Below, piece by piece: positions 1-5,892 of a stretch of 11,023 nt of DNA (the first letter of the stretch is position 1; the number at the start of each line of letters is the position of its first letter). This DNA is from Candidatus Heimdallarchaeota archaeon. Lineage in GTDB: Archaea > Asgardarchaeota > Heimdallarchaeia > Heimdallarchaeales > Kariarchaeaceae. The stretch covers positions 1 through 11,023 of the forward strand of contig JAOUKW010000109.1 of the NCBI GenBank assembly GCA_029882335.1, written 5' to 3'. A program made the position numbers and the translations under genes. The notes beneath the pieces were generated by a model. That model worked only from the letters and a program-made list of their open reading frames with translations. It made no database searches and was not told the DNA's origin.

Positions 1-528
1 CAACGTATATATACGTATGCCGCATATGCAGATAAATATGATGGATTTGTTCATCATACTCCACTAAGAAATGTTACCATTGCCATGCCTGAATCAATTG
101 GAGTATTGGGTGTTATATGCCCAATCGAAAGACCATTACTTGGGTTTATCTCAACGGTAATTCCTGCGATTACTATGGGTAATAATGTAATTGTTATTCC
201 ATCTGAGAAACATCCATTGATTGCAACAGATTTCTACCAAATTTTAGAAACATCAGATCTTCCTCCAGGTACAATAAACATAGTTACTGGTTACAGAGAA
301 GAGTTAACTAAAGTATTAGTTGACCATGATGATGTTGATGGTATTGTTTATTTTGGTACTTTAGAAGGTAGTAAAATTATTGAGGAACAATCTAGTAGAA
401 ATATGAAGAGAACATGGGTAAACTACGGAAAATACCGTGATTGGATGAATCCCATTCATGGTGAGGGTAAAGAATTTTTAAGAAATATGTCTCAGATAAA
501 GAATATATGGATACCATATGGCGAATAG
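1..528 (+). CDS. ALDH16-like aldehyde dehydrogenase superfamily protein, C-terminal part (5' end outside window)
   Basis: The reading frame is open from base 1 and ends at TAG 526-528, so this is the C-terminal part of a longer protein; the ATG at 85 is internal. About 175 residues are visible. They contain an ALDH Rossmann-type segment: GVLGVICPIERPLLGF, then PAITMGNNVIVIPSEKHPL, then LPPGTINIVTG, then a YFGTLEGS stretch in place of the usual FTGS site. The protein then stops after NIWIPYGE instead of continuing into a catalytic domain with the Cys nucleophile. This layout, including the Trp-containing stretch after NMKRTW and the W-x-P-x-G-[DE] end, resembles from memory the shortened second ALDH domain of two-domain ALDH16 proteins. 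In those, catalysis (if any) sits in the first domain and the second is structural. The first domain, and so any activity, cannot be judged here. It converges on the regulator at 610-924. Confidence 0.75.
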   Translation, partial: QRIYTYAAYADKYDGFVHHTPLRNVTIAMPESIGVLGVICPIERPLLGFISTVIPAITMGNNVIVIPSEKHPLIATDFYQILETSDLPPGTINIVTGYREELTKVLVDHDDVDGIVYFGTLEGSKIIEEQSSRNMKRTWVNYGKYRDWMNPIHGEGKEFLRNMSQIKNIWIPYGE

Positions 529-609
529 AATGTTACAACTTATATAATAACCCATTATTTTAGTTAAATTATTTTTTAACACAAAAATATATCACAAATA
601 AAATCAATG

Positions 610-924
610 CTAAGATTCCATTGATTCATGGTCTGAATGAAATTCAATAGCTTTTCTAATTTCAATACTTACATGTTCTGATAAATCATGCATTACAAAA
701 GATAATTCATCGTTTGTTGCCAAACGATATGAAACACTTCTCATATCCATTAAATTCGGAATTCGTTTAACGATACCATTTTCAAGCAAACGTCTCATTG
801 CGTATCGCATGGTTTTATCGGTTTTTCCATCAATGAATTCCTTGATTTCCTCAAGTGTTAGAGAATCTTGAGAGGATAAAGCCTGAAGAATTTCAATAGC
901 TGAAGGAGGAAGCTTTCTTATCAT
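610..924 (-). CDS. Small winged-helix DNA-binding protein (paralog 1 of 3)
   Basis: A 104-residue protein with a compact winged helix-turn-helix reading. The first helix is LPPSAIEILQAL (residues 5-16), a second helix follows TLEEIKEFIDG, the likely recognition helix is MRYAMRRLLENG, and the wing is IPNLMDMRSVSYRL. An acidic/His-rich tail of about 30 residues follows. The fold resembles ArsR/MarR-type archaeal transcription regulators, but I cannot name a family. It shares the pattern [RK]YA-x-R-[RK]-L-x-[EK] followed by PNL-x-DMR-x-V-x-YR with the genes at 1272-1535 and 1549-1935, so the three are paralogs. No ligand- or metal-binding domain is visible, so it probably acts as a small homodimer. 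The start at 924 is ATG with GAGG 7 nt upstream (932-935). Confidence 0.8.
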   Translation of the reverse strand: MIRKLPPSAIEILQALSSQDSLTLEEIKEFIDGKTDKTMRYAMRRLLENGIVKRIPNLMDMRSVSYRLATNDELSFVMHDLSEHVSIEIRKAIEFHSDHESMES

Positions 925-941
925 AAATTTGCCTCATAAAT

Positions 942-949
942 CCTCGAGG
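942..949. promoter_or_regulatory. 8-bp GC-rich palindrome at predicted start of transcription of the 610-924 gene
   Basis: CCTCGAGG is a perfect palindrome in very AT-rich surroundings. It lies about 25 bases downstream of the reverse-strand TATA-like box and upstream of the SD and ATG, so a bound protein would cover the predicted transcription start. It is a candidate autoregulatory operator by position only. Confidence 0.3.
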
Positions 950-967
950 GTAAATCAAGAGGACATG

Positions 968-975
968 TATATATT
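968..975 (-). promoter_or_regulatory. TATA-like box for the 610-924 regulator
   Basis: The run TATATATT (plus-strand reading) lies 44-51 bases upstream of the ATG at 924. A start of transcription about 25 bases downstream would give a leader of roughly 20 nt containing the GAGG at 932-935. This makes it one of the few genes here that seems to use a leader with Shine-Dalgarno. Confidence 0.4.
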
Positions 976-1238
976 ACTATACGGGTTCTAGTATTTCAAC
1001 TTTACTCCGGTACTTTATCTAGAAACTAGGAAAATATAAATGGGATGAATTAAATATGAGAAGTGAATTAATTATTTATAATAATCAAGCTCTTTAAATA
1101 GATATAATGCTATATTTGAAGTTTATTCTATTTAATTTAGCCTGAAATTTGTATTTTTTTTAATATTGATATTAATATATTTTGTATATTAATAAATTTG
1201 GTTTATTTAGTTCTCAATTGCAATTTACCGGAGTTAAT

Positions 1239-1247
1239 TTTATAAAT
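1239..1247 (+). promoter_or_regulatory. TATA-like box for the 1272-1535 regulator
   Basis: TTATAAAT lies about 25-33 bases before the ATG at 1272, the spacing expected for a leaderless archaeal transcript. This supports 1272 over the in-frame TTG at 1182 and ATG at 1254. Confidence 0.5.
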
Positions 1248-1271
1248 GATGAAATGGGATTTATTCTTAAT

Positions 1272-1535
1272 ATGTATAATCGATTACCACCGTCAGGTAT
1301 AGAAGTTATGACCGTTCTAAATGAACATGATTCATTAACTATCAAAGAAATTGGCAATAAATTACCTGATTTTAATGAAAGAACACTGAGATATGCTATT
1401 AGAAGATTGCTTGAAAATAAAGTCGTTGTAACTGTTCCCAACCTTTCTGACATGAGGCGTGTTTATTATAGAGCCGTAATACCCAATAATCAATTAGACA
1501 AATTACTTATAACTGATGATGAAGCAACTAACTAG
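1272..1535 (+). CDS. Small winged-helix DNA-binding protein (paralog 2 of 3)
   Basis: An 87-residue wHTH protein. The frame stays open upstream to a TTG at 1182 and an ATG at 1254. ATG 1272 is preferred because it gives MYNRLPPSGIEVM, which aligns end-to-end with the MIRKLPPSAIEIL start of the 610-924 paralog. A TATA-like box also sits at leaderless distance from it. Visible parts are the first helix, a SLTIKEIGNKLPDF helix-turn, the recognition helix RYAIRRLLENK and the wing VPNLSDMRRVYYRAV. The acidic tail is shorter than in paralog 1. It is divergent from the 610-924 gene and convergent with the 1549-1935 gene (13 bp apart), so the trio shares control regions but not transcripts. Its DNA target is unknown; the 9-mer at 1226-1234 next to its TATA box is a candidate. 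Confidence 0.75.
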   Translation: MYNRLPPSGIEVMTVLNEHDSLTIKEIGNKLPDFNERTLRYAIRRLLENKVVVTVPNLSDMRRVYYRAVIPNNQLDKLLITDDEATN

Positions 1536-1548
1536 AAATCTTCTCTAA

Positions 1549-1935
1549 TTATGTTGTTATTGAAGTATTACCATCAAGGTTAGTGGATTCAATGTATGGG
1601 ATATACAAAGATATCTCTTCTAAATTCAAACGATTTGCTATTCTAGAAAACTCATCCCTTGTCGAAATTCTGTAATACACTCTTCTCATATCTATCAAAT
1701 TGGGAATTTTATAAATTAATCCTTTTTCTCGTAATTTACGAATTGCATATTTAATATCTTTTTGTGTATAGATATAAAGTATTTTGAATAATTGATCTGG
1801 ATACATAGAATCATTTTGTTGTAATAACCTAAGAATTTCGATCATTAATGTTTGAGTTTTCTTCAGGATATACACTTCCTTACTGAATTTATTTACTTTA
1901 TTGTTAATAAGTTCATACTCAGTTTGAATTAACAA
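1549..1935 (-). CDS. Small winged-helix DNA-binding protein (paralog 3 of 3)
   Basis: The most diverged member of the trio. Its core reads MIEILRLLQQNDS, then a helix-turn, then KYAIRKLREKG and the wing IPNLIDMRRVYYRIS, followed by a C-terminal tail of about 35 residues. The N-terminus is uncertain. The longest frame begins with TTG at 1935 (128 aa). The strongest TATA-like box nearby (about 1944-1953) would place transcription near 1921, inside that frame, so GTG at 1875 or ATG at 1845 may be the real start. The conserved core begins about residue 24 of the long form, which also leaves the first 20 residues unsupported. It is divergent from the RuBisCO gene across a 216-bp region, which makes it the regulator best placed to control RuBisCO. 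That is inference from position. Confidence 0.7.
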   Translation of the reverse strand: MLIQTEYELINNKVNKFSKEVYILKKTQTLMIEILRLLQQNDSMYPDQLFKILYIYTQKDIKYAIRKLREKGLIYKIPNLIDMRRVYYRISTRDEFSRIANRLNLEEISLYIPYIESTNLDGNTSITT

Positions 1936-2023
1936 AAATAACTATATAAAATATTTCTTTCTACAAAAACTTGTAATAAATCATTTATATTGTATAATTT
2001 GATGGTTTAATTAAAAAGTTATC

Positions 2024-2041
2024 TGATAATTGAAATTATCA
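2024..2041. repeat. 18-bp interrupted palindrome, candidate operator
   Basis: TGATAATT-GA-AATTATCA is a perfect 8-bp inverted repeat with a 2-bp spacer. It lies between the divergent wHTH gene (ends upstream at 1935) and the RuBisCO gene (starts 2152). The geometry suits a homodimeric winged-helix protein. AT-rich sequence makes chance palindromes commoner, so confidence is moderate. Confidence 0.4.
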
Positions 2042-2078
2042 AGAGTTAATTTAATATTTTTTTCCCCGCCGATAATAC

Positions 2079-2102
2079 AAATAAAGAATTTGCACTTTAT
2101 TT
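2079..2102. repeat. 24-bp inverted repeat upstream of the RuBisCO promoter
   Basis: AAATAAAG (2079-2086) and CTTTATTT (2095-2102) are exact reverse complements separated by 8 bases. The element ends about 18 bases before the RuBisCO TATA-like box. This would be a suitable position for an activator, or for a repressor overlapping transcription-factor-B contacts. No RNA role is expected because it lies upstream of the predicted transcription start. Confidence 0.4.
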
Positions 2103-2120
2103 TCGTTTTCAATACATATT

Positions 2121-2130
2121 CATATATTTA
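2121..2130 (+). promoter_or_regulatory. TATA-like box for RuBisCO
   Basis: CATATATTTA lies 22-31 bases before the ATG at 2152, so transcription should begin at or next to the start codon. No Shine-Dalgarno is seen before the ATG, which agrees with a leaderless message. Confidence 0.55.
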
Positions 2131-2151
2131 TCTAGATCTCATTTTGTTATT

Positions 2152-3441
2152 ATGTCTTATGAAGATAATGTATTTTATCAACCTGACTTAGAGGTTGAAC
2201 CTGAAGAAAATGTAATTGTGGACTTTGATGTGGTTACTACTGCAAATAATATGGAAAGAGTTTTTCGCGAAATCCCCGCTGAATCGAGTGTTGGTACTTG
2301 GCAAAGAGTATGGAGTATGTCTGATGATATATTACAAAAATTATCAGCAAAAACAATCCATTCTCAATTGATTACAGATACACACGCTAAAATAAAAGTT
2401 GCATATCCAATAGAATTATTTGAACCAAATAATATTCCACAGATGATGTCGCTATTCGCGGGAAATGTGTTTGGTATGAATTCACTTCAGTATCTACGAG
2501 TGAATGATTTTGAAGTACCTACTGATTTTGCAAATAGTTTCCCAGGTCCTGCTTTTGGTATTCAAGGGATATATGATACCTTAGGAATTGAAAAAGGTCC
2601 TATACTTGGTACTATTGTCAAACCAAAATTAGGTGCGCCACCAGAAGTTCATGCCAAAGTAACTATGGATTCATGGAGTGGGGGATTACAATGGGTGAAA
2701 GATGATGAACCACAGACAAATCAGGATTTTTGTCCTTTTGAAGATAGAATTTCTCGAGTATTAGAGTATGCAGATCAGATTAAATCAGAACAGGGTAGAC
2801 AGGTAATCTATGCTTGTAATATCACTGGAACAATTGAAACCATGGTTAAGAGAGCAGAATATGTCAAAGATCATGGAGGTAAATGTCTGATGATTGATGT
2901 AGTTACTGTTGGATTTTCAGGAGTTCAATATATTAGAGAACAAAATTTTGGTTTACCCATTCATGCACACCGAGCAATGCATGGAGCAATCACTAGACAT
3001 CATCAACATGGAATTCACATGAAGGTGCTTGCTAAGGCCTACCGAATGATTGGTGTCGATGCTATTCATACAGGTACCATATATGGTAAGATGGGTTATG
3101 GTAAAATAGATGAGGATAAGAAAGAAGTATTTTCCAGTAATCAGGCATTAACAGATAAACTTGGTAATCTCAAACCAGTCATGCCAATTGCTTCTGGTGG
3201 TGTTGGTGTGACAAATATTGGTAAAATCATTCAGGCATTAGCTCCTAATGTTATTATAACTGCAGGTGGTGGTGTTCATGGACATCCAAATGGTTCTCAA
3301 GATGGTGCAAAATCATTAGTACAGGCCAAAGAAGCTGGATTGCAAGGTATTGTTGATGAAGAACCACTGTATCAATGGTCTATTGACAATAACAAAGAAG
3401 AATTACAAATTGCTCTAAAAAAACTACTCAATAAAGATTAA
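2152..3441 (+). CDS. rbcL: Ribulose-1,5-bisphosphate carboxylase/oxygenase large subunit, archaeal form III-type
   Basis: A 429-residue full-length RuBisCO. In archaea, form III enzymes usually carboxylate RuBP made in the AMP/nucleoside salvage route, not in a Calvin cycle. The catalytic positions known from spinach are all recognisable: E44/T49/W50 (ESSVGTW), N105 (GNVFG), K157 and K159 (IVKPKLG), K183 to be carbamylated with D185/E186 as Mg ligands (VKDDE), H273-R274 (HAHRAMHG), H306, loop-6 K313, S348-G350 and the phosphate-binding G372-G374. This argues against a form IV RuBisCO-like protein. Two regions are atypical. The segment before K183 reads GLQW, where the usual signature has Asp/Asn-Phe. 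Loop 6 reads GKMGYGK where GK[LM]EG is usual. No partner genes (AMP phosphorylase, ribose-1,5-bisphosphate isomerase) or small subunit occur in the window. The start is ATG with a TATA box at leaderless distance. Confidence 0.93.
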   Translation: MSYEDNVFYQPDLEVEPEENVIVDFDVVTTANNMERVFREIPAESSVGTWQRVWSMSDDILQKLSAKTIHSQLITDTHAKIKVAYPIELFEPNNIPQMMSLFAGNVFGMNSLQYLRVNDFEVPTDFANSFPGPAFGIQGIYDTLGIEKGPILGTIVKPKLGAPPEVHAKVTMDSWSGGLQWVKDDEPQTNQDFCPFEDRISRVLEYADQIKSEQGRQVIYACNITGTIETMVKRAEYVKDHGGKCLMIDVVTVGFSGVQYIREQNFGLPIHAHRAMHGAITRHHQHGIHMKVLAKAYRMIGVDAIHTGTIYGKMGYGKIDEDKKEVFSSNQALTDKLGNLKPVMPIASGGVGVTNIGKIIQALAPNVIITAGGGVHGHPNGSQDGAKSLVQAKEAGLQGIVDEEPLYQWSIDNNKEELQIALKKLLNKD

Positions 3442-3446
3442 ATATA

Positions 3447-4145
3447 CTAAACAGATCCGGTATAAAATGATTCATTCGGTGGATCAATAAAATCAAATCC
3501 TTGTGGAAAACTAGTAATCATTTCATATAAAGGACGTCTTCGAATAAATCTAAATTCATCAAATGCAGGTTTTATCACCGGAATAGGTAACTCATCATAA
3601 TTACTATTCGGTTCTAATTTTCCATCTATCTTTTGACGATATCCACTACCCTCAAGTAAGGTGAGTGAAGATACATCCCGTACTTCTTCCCTAGATTGTA
3701 ACTCCACAAAACGTGCTGGTGTTTCTCTGGATTGATTGAGTAATACACATTCATAGTTGGCAGGTATTACTACAAATTGTAAAGGTTGCAGTGAATAAAT
3801 AATGAAATCATTGACTTTACCTATATCTGATGATCGTTGAATGATTATTCTACCAGTACTATCAAGCGCTTGAATAATTCTACCAAAAATATAACCACGT
3901 TTCTCATCTATTGCGGATTTACCAAGCCAAATTTCCTCTGTTGTATTTTTGGAGCTTTCTAATACAAATAAATTGAACCTTAGCTCCGGTAACAAATGAA
4001 GATGCTCTGGTAACATCAAGTGATCATAAATTACTGAATGATGAGGGATCATTTTCCTTGCTGGTCGAATGAAATCACCTCTCAAAAAAATTGGTGTTCC
4101 ATCCTCGTGCCAATCCAGTGGCAAACCAACAGGAGTAAGTTCCAT
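3447..4145 (-). CDS. Cupin-fold protein of the archaeal glucose-6-phosphate isomerase family, metal ligands apparently lost
   Basis: A 232-residue soluble protein. The N-terminal part (residues 10-32, WHEDG...RPARKM) and the central beta-rich part (about 85-148: G-R-I-I-I-Q, then IYSLQPLQFVVIPANYECVLLN, then ARFVEL) read like the cupin barrel of archaeal phosphoglucose isomerase (PF06560-type). The C-terminal extension (GSGYRQKIDGK, then RRRPLYEMI, then PQGFDFIDPP) resembles the tail seen in longer relatives. In classical enzymes two His in a GHFH-type motif, a Glu and a later His bind metal. Here the first site reads about GKSAID and the later one PANYEC, so no ligand set is visible. It may therefore be a non-catalytic or sugar-phosphate-sensing relative. 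The family call rests on pattern memory. It faces RuBisCO tail to tail (5 bp gap). Confidence 0.5.
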   Translation of the reverse strand: MELTPVGLPLDWHEDGTPIFLRGDFIRPARKMIPHHSVIYDHLMLPEHLHLLPELRFNLFVLESSKNTTEEIWLGKSAIDEKRGYIFGRIIQALDSTGRIIIQRSSDIGKVNDFIIYSLQPLQFVVIPANYECVLLNQSRETPARFVELQSREEVRDVSSLTLLEGSGYRQKIDGKLEPNSNYDELPIPVIKPAFDEFRFIRRRPLYEMITSFPQGFDFIDPPNESFYTGSV

Positions 4146-4167
4146 AAATATATCTTATTCAGAAGGT

Positions 4168-4178
4168 TAAATAATATT
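4168..4178 (-). promoter_or_regulatory. TATA-like box for the cupin gene
   Basis: On the reverse strand the run AATATTATTTA lies about 23-33 bases upstream of the ATG at 4145, matching a leaderless start and supporting that start codon. Confidence 0.4.
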
Positions 4179-4425
4179 TACTTTTAACTTTAGAATAACA
4201 TTCAAGTAAATAAACAAGAAAATTATTGACAAGATAAATTTACTTTTGTTAATATGGTTAATTAGCGCTTAATTCGCCTCTAATTGATAGAATTCTGAGT
4301 AATTATTTTCAATTAATATTATTGAAATCCAAATTTTCAATATAATTTCTGAAGTATAGTTATTAAGAAGCGAAAGAAATTAATTTTATTTATTAATGTT
4401 ACAAAAAAATTTGTGAATTTTCAAA

Positions 4426-4435
4426 GTTTTAATAT
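4426..4435 (+). promoter_or_regulatory. TATA-like box for the TPR gene
   Basis: GTTTTAATATG lies about 22-31 bases before the ATG at 4457. This favours ATG 4457 as a leaderless start over the in-frame GTG at 4445. Confidence 0.4.
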
Positions 4436-4456
4436 GTTGAATTTGTGGGAAAAATA

Positions 4457-5545
4457 ATGGAGGATTATTACAGTCATCTTATTGAATCGCAATCCAAGAA
4501 GACAATTAATTTCGAGGATGAGTGTATCATCAAATCAAGAAGACTTTGGAGGATATATTACAGGATGAAGGTAAAAAATATTTACAAACCATCCGATAAG
4601 GTCTATTTAGATGAATACAAAACTGAAGATCCCTTTCTTAAATATTTCAGCCAGATTGTTAGAGTTATATTTTATATGAATAAAAATAAAAAATTAAACT
4701 CTACACAATTAATTGAATTACAAGGACTACAACAAAATAATGTGAATTCGTATTGGAAGGGATTGAGGGATTATTATCTTGCCAAATATTTGATCACCAA
4801 TAAACATGTGGAAGAAGCAAAATTAATCAAAGAGTTACTTCATTCTGCAAAATTAGAAAGTGAATCATGTAATAATCAACTGTTAAAAGGTGAATGTATT
4901 TTTCTTGAAGGTGTATTTAATTTCATAAATAATGAATTCTCTCAAACAATTACACTATATATTCAAGCCCTTAAAATATTCAAGGAAAATAATTATAATC
5001 CTAATTATCGTTCTACATTAATGAGTATTGCCGGATTCTATGCCCGATTTAATGAATTTGAGAAATCAATTGAATATTATCAACTGGCTATGGATGAAGC
5101 ACCAGATAATTTAAAACACTACATGTATGTAATCTTTGGTGATTTATATTTAAAAATGGGAGATTACGAGCAAGCCATGGATTATTATGAATTAGGAAGA
5201 CAGATTTATCTCAAATCCAATGATTATTATAGTTTAACATCTTGTCTTGATGGTATCGGTCATATACTATTAATAAATGAAGAATATGTAGATGCCGAGC
5301 TTTGTCTATTGGATTCAATAGAAATTAAAAAACGAGAAGAAATTACTGGAAGTGATTTGTATATTAATTCATATATTTTACTCGGTAAATTTTACTTTGC
5401 AATAGGAAATACAGAGAATGCATTAACTCATCTAAAACATGCCAAAAAACTAGCATTGAAAAGAGAATCTATTGTTATATTAGCTGAAATCAAAAAAATA
5501 TTAAAGTCCAACCAATCGAAACTTCATACTATTCTTGATTTCTAA
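4457..5545 (+). CDS. TPR-repeat protein
   Basis: A 362-residue protein (366 if the GTG at 4445 is used). The first 100 residues are not recognisable and are rich in charged and aromatic residues. From about residue 140 onward there are tandem tetratricopeptide repeats. The clearest begin at RSTLMSIAGFYARFNEFEKS, then VIFGDLYLKMGDYEQAMDYY, then CLDGIGHILLINEEYVDAEL and YILLGKFYFAIGNTENALTH. Each shows the Gly/Ala-Tyr-Ala pattern of a TPR helix pair with a roughly 35-40-residue period. No enzymatic domain, membrane segment or signal peptide is seen, so it should be a cytoplasmic protein-binding scaffold. The TPR part resembles in style the sensor half of the TPR-histidine kinase at 9420-11023, but the partner is unknown. 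It is monocistronic with about 350 bp of non-coding sequence downstream. Confidence 0.75.
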   Translation: MEDYYSHLIESQSKKTINFEDECIIKSRRLWRIYYRMKVKNIYKPSDKVYLDEYKTEDPFLKYFSQIVRVIFYMNKNKKLNSTQLIELQGLQQNNVNSYWKGLRDYYLAKYLITNKHVEEAKLIKELLHSAKLESESCNNQLLKGECIFLEGVFNFINNEFSQTITLYIQALKIFKENNYNPNYRSTLMSIAGFYARFNEFEKSIEYYQLAMDEAPDNLKHYMYVIFGDLYLKMGDYEQAMDYYELGRQIYLKSNDYYSLTSCLDGIGHILLINEEYVDAELCLLDSIEIKKREEITGSDLYINSYILLGKFYFAIGNTENALTHLKHAKKLALKRESIVILAEIKKILKSNQSKLHTILDF

Positions 5546-5892
5546 ACTAAATTCTCTAATTCGCACAGGATCCATTTTGTGGTGTCATTGTTTATATTGT
5601 TAGTCTATTATAATTCCATAAAATTCTTGATCGTGGAAAAGGAGCTGAAAAATCGTAAAATGATTGTAAATAGTAATATTCCATTTGAAATACAATTCTG
5701 GTCAATTATCCAATTGGATTATTGTAATTAACAAATAATAATTCTAACTATAGGGTATTCTTATCTGGATATAACTCCATATAGAATTTTTAATTATACA
5801 TATGATTCAATTTACCAAAGCATATGGAATATTCAACCTACATTATCTCATGATTCAATATATTTATCAATTGCATCTCTAAATTATAATCA
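5546..5892. other. Intergenic region before the LLM oxidoreductase gene
   Basis: No convincing gene. A 23-codon ATG frame at 5660-5731 has no well-placed Shine-Dalgarno and no recognisable sequence. ATCCAATTGGAT at 5708-5719 is a perfect 12-bp palindrome, a length expected a few times by chance in a window this size. The 10-mer ATGATTCAAT occurs at 5802-5811 and again at 5850-5859, the second copy overlapping the likely promoter of the downstream gene. Confidence 0.5.
5857..5866 (+). promoter_or_regulatory. TATA-like box for the LLM oxidoreductase gene
   Basis: AATATATTTA lies about 28-36 bases before the ATG at 5893, predicting a leader of at most a few bases. No Shine-Dalgarno precedes the ATG. 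Confidence 0.45.

Larger units (their letters stand above)
925..1271. other. Divergent intergenic region between two wHTH regulators
   Basis: No convincing gene is present; the longest ATG-started reading I noted is 13 codons at 1056. The region holds outward-facing TATA-like boxes at both ends (968-975 reverse, about 1239-1247 forward) and the palindrome at 942-949. It also holds a 9-mer present once in each orientation: ACTCCGGTA at 1004-1012 and TACCGGAGT at 1226-1234. The second copy directly abuts the forward TATA box. TTCTAG (986-991) and CTAGAA (1019-1024) flank the first copy. The middle, about 1040-1210, is plain AT-rich sequence. Confidence 0.6.
4146..4456. other. Divergent intergenic region between cupin and TPR genes
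   Basis: No ORF of note. Promoter-like boxes sit at both ends. The interior holds alternating copies of one half-site: TTTTCAAT (4306-4313), ATTGAAA (4321-4327) and TTTCAAT (4334-4340), giving two overlapping inverted repeats. AGCGCT (4264-4269) is a small palindrome embedded in repeated TAATT words. These could be operators, but short AT-rich words recur easily in sequence of this composition. Confidence 0.5.

Noticed and set aside
1182..1271. N-terminal extension of the second wHTH protein from TTG 1182
   Set aside because: Not shared with the paralogs, and the TATA-like box at 1239-1247 would lie inside it.
1214..1453. 79-codon frame on the reverse strand
   Set aside because: Lies opposite the wHTH gene at 1272-1535, which has clear paralogs; the reverse frame shows no recognisable domain.
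2152..3441. RuBisCO-like protein (form IV)
   Set aside because: All catalytic positions including K157, K159, K183, H273, H306 and K313 are present.
5708..5719. ATCCAATTGGAT palindrome as operator
   Set aside because: A 12-bp palindrome is expected a few times by chance in 11 kb and this one is not close to a promoter.
5660..5731. 23-codon ORF before the LLM gene
   Set aside because: No well-placed ribosome binding site, no recognisable sequence and unremarkable composition; likely chance.
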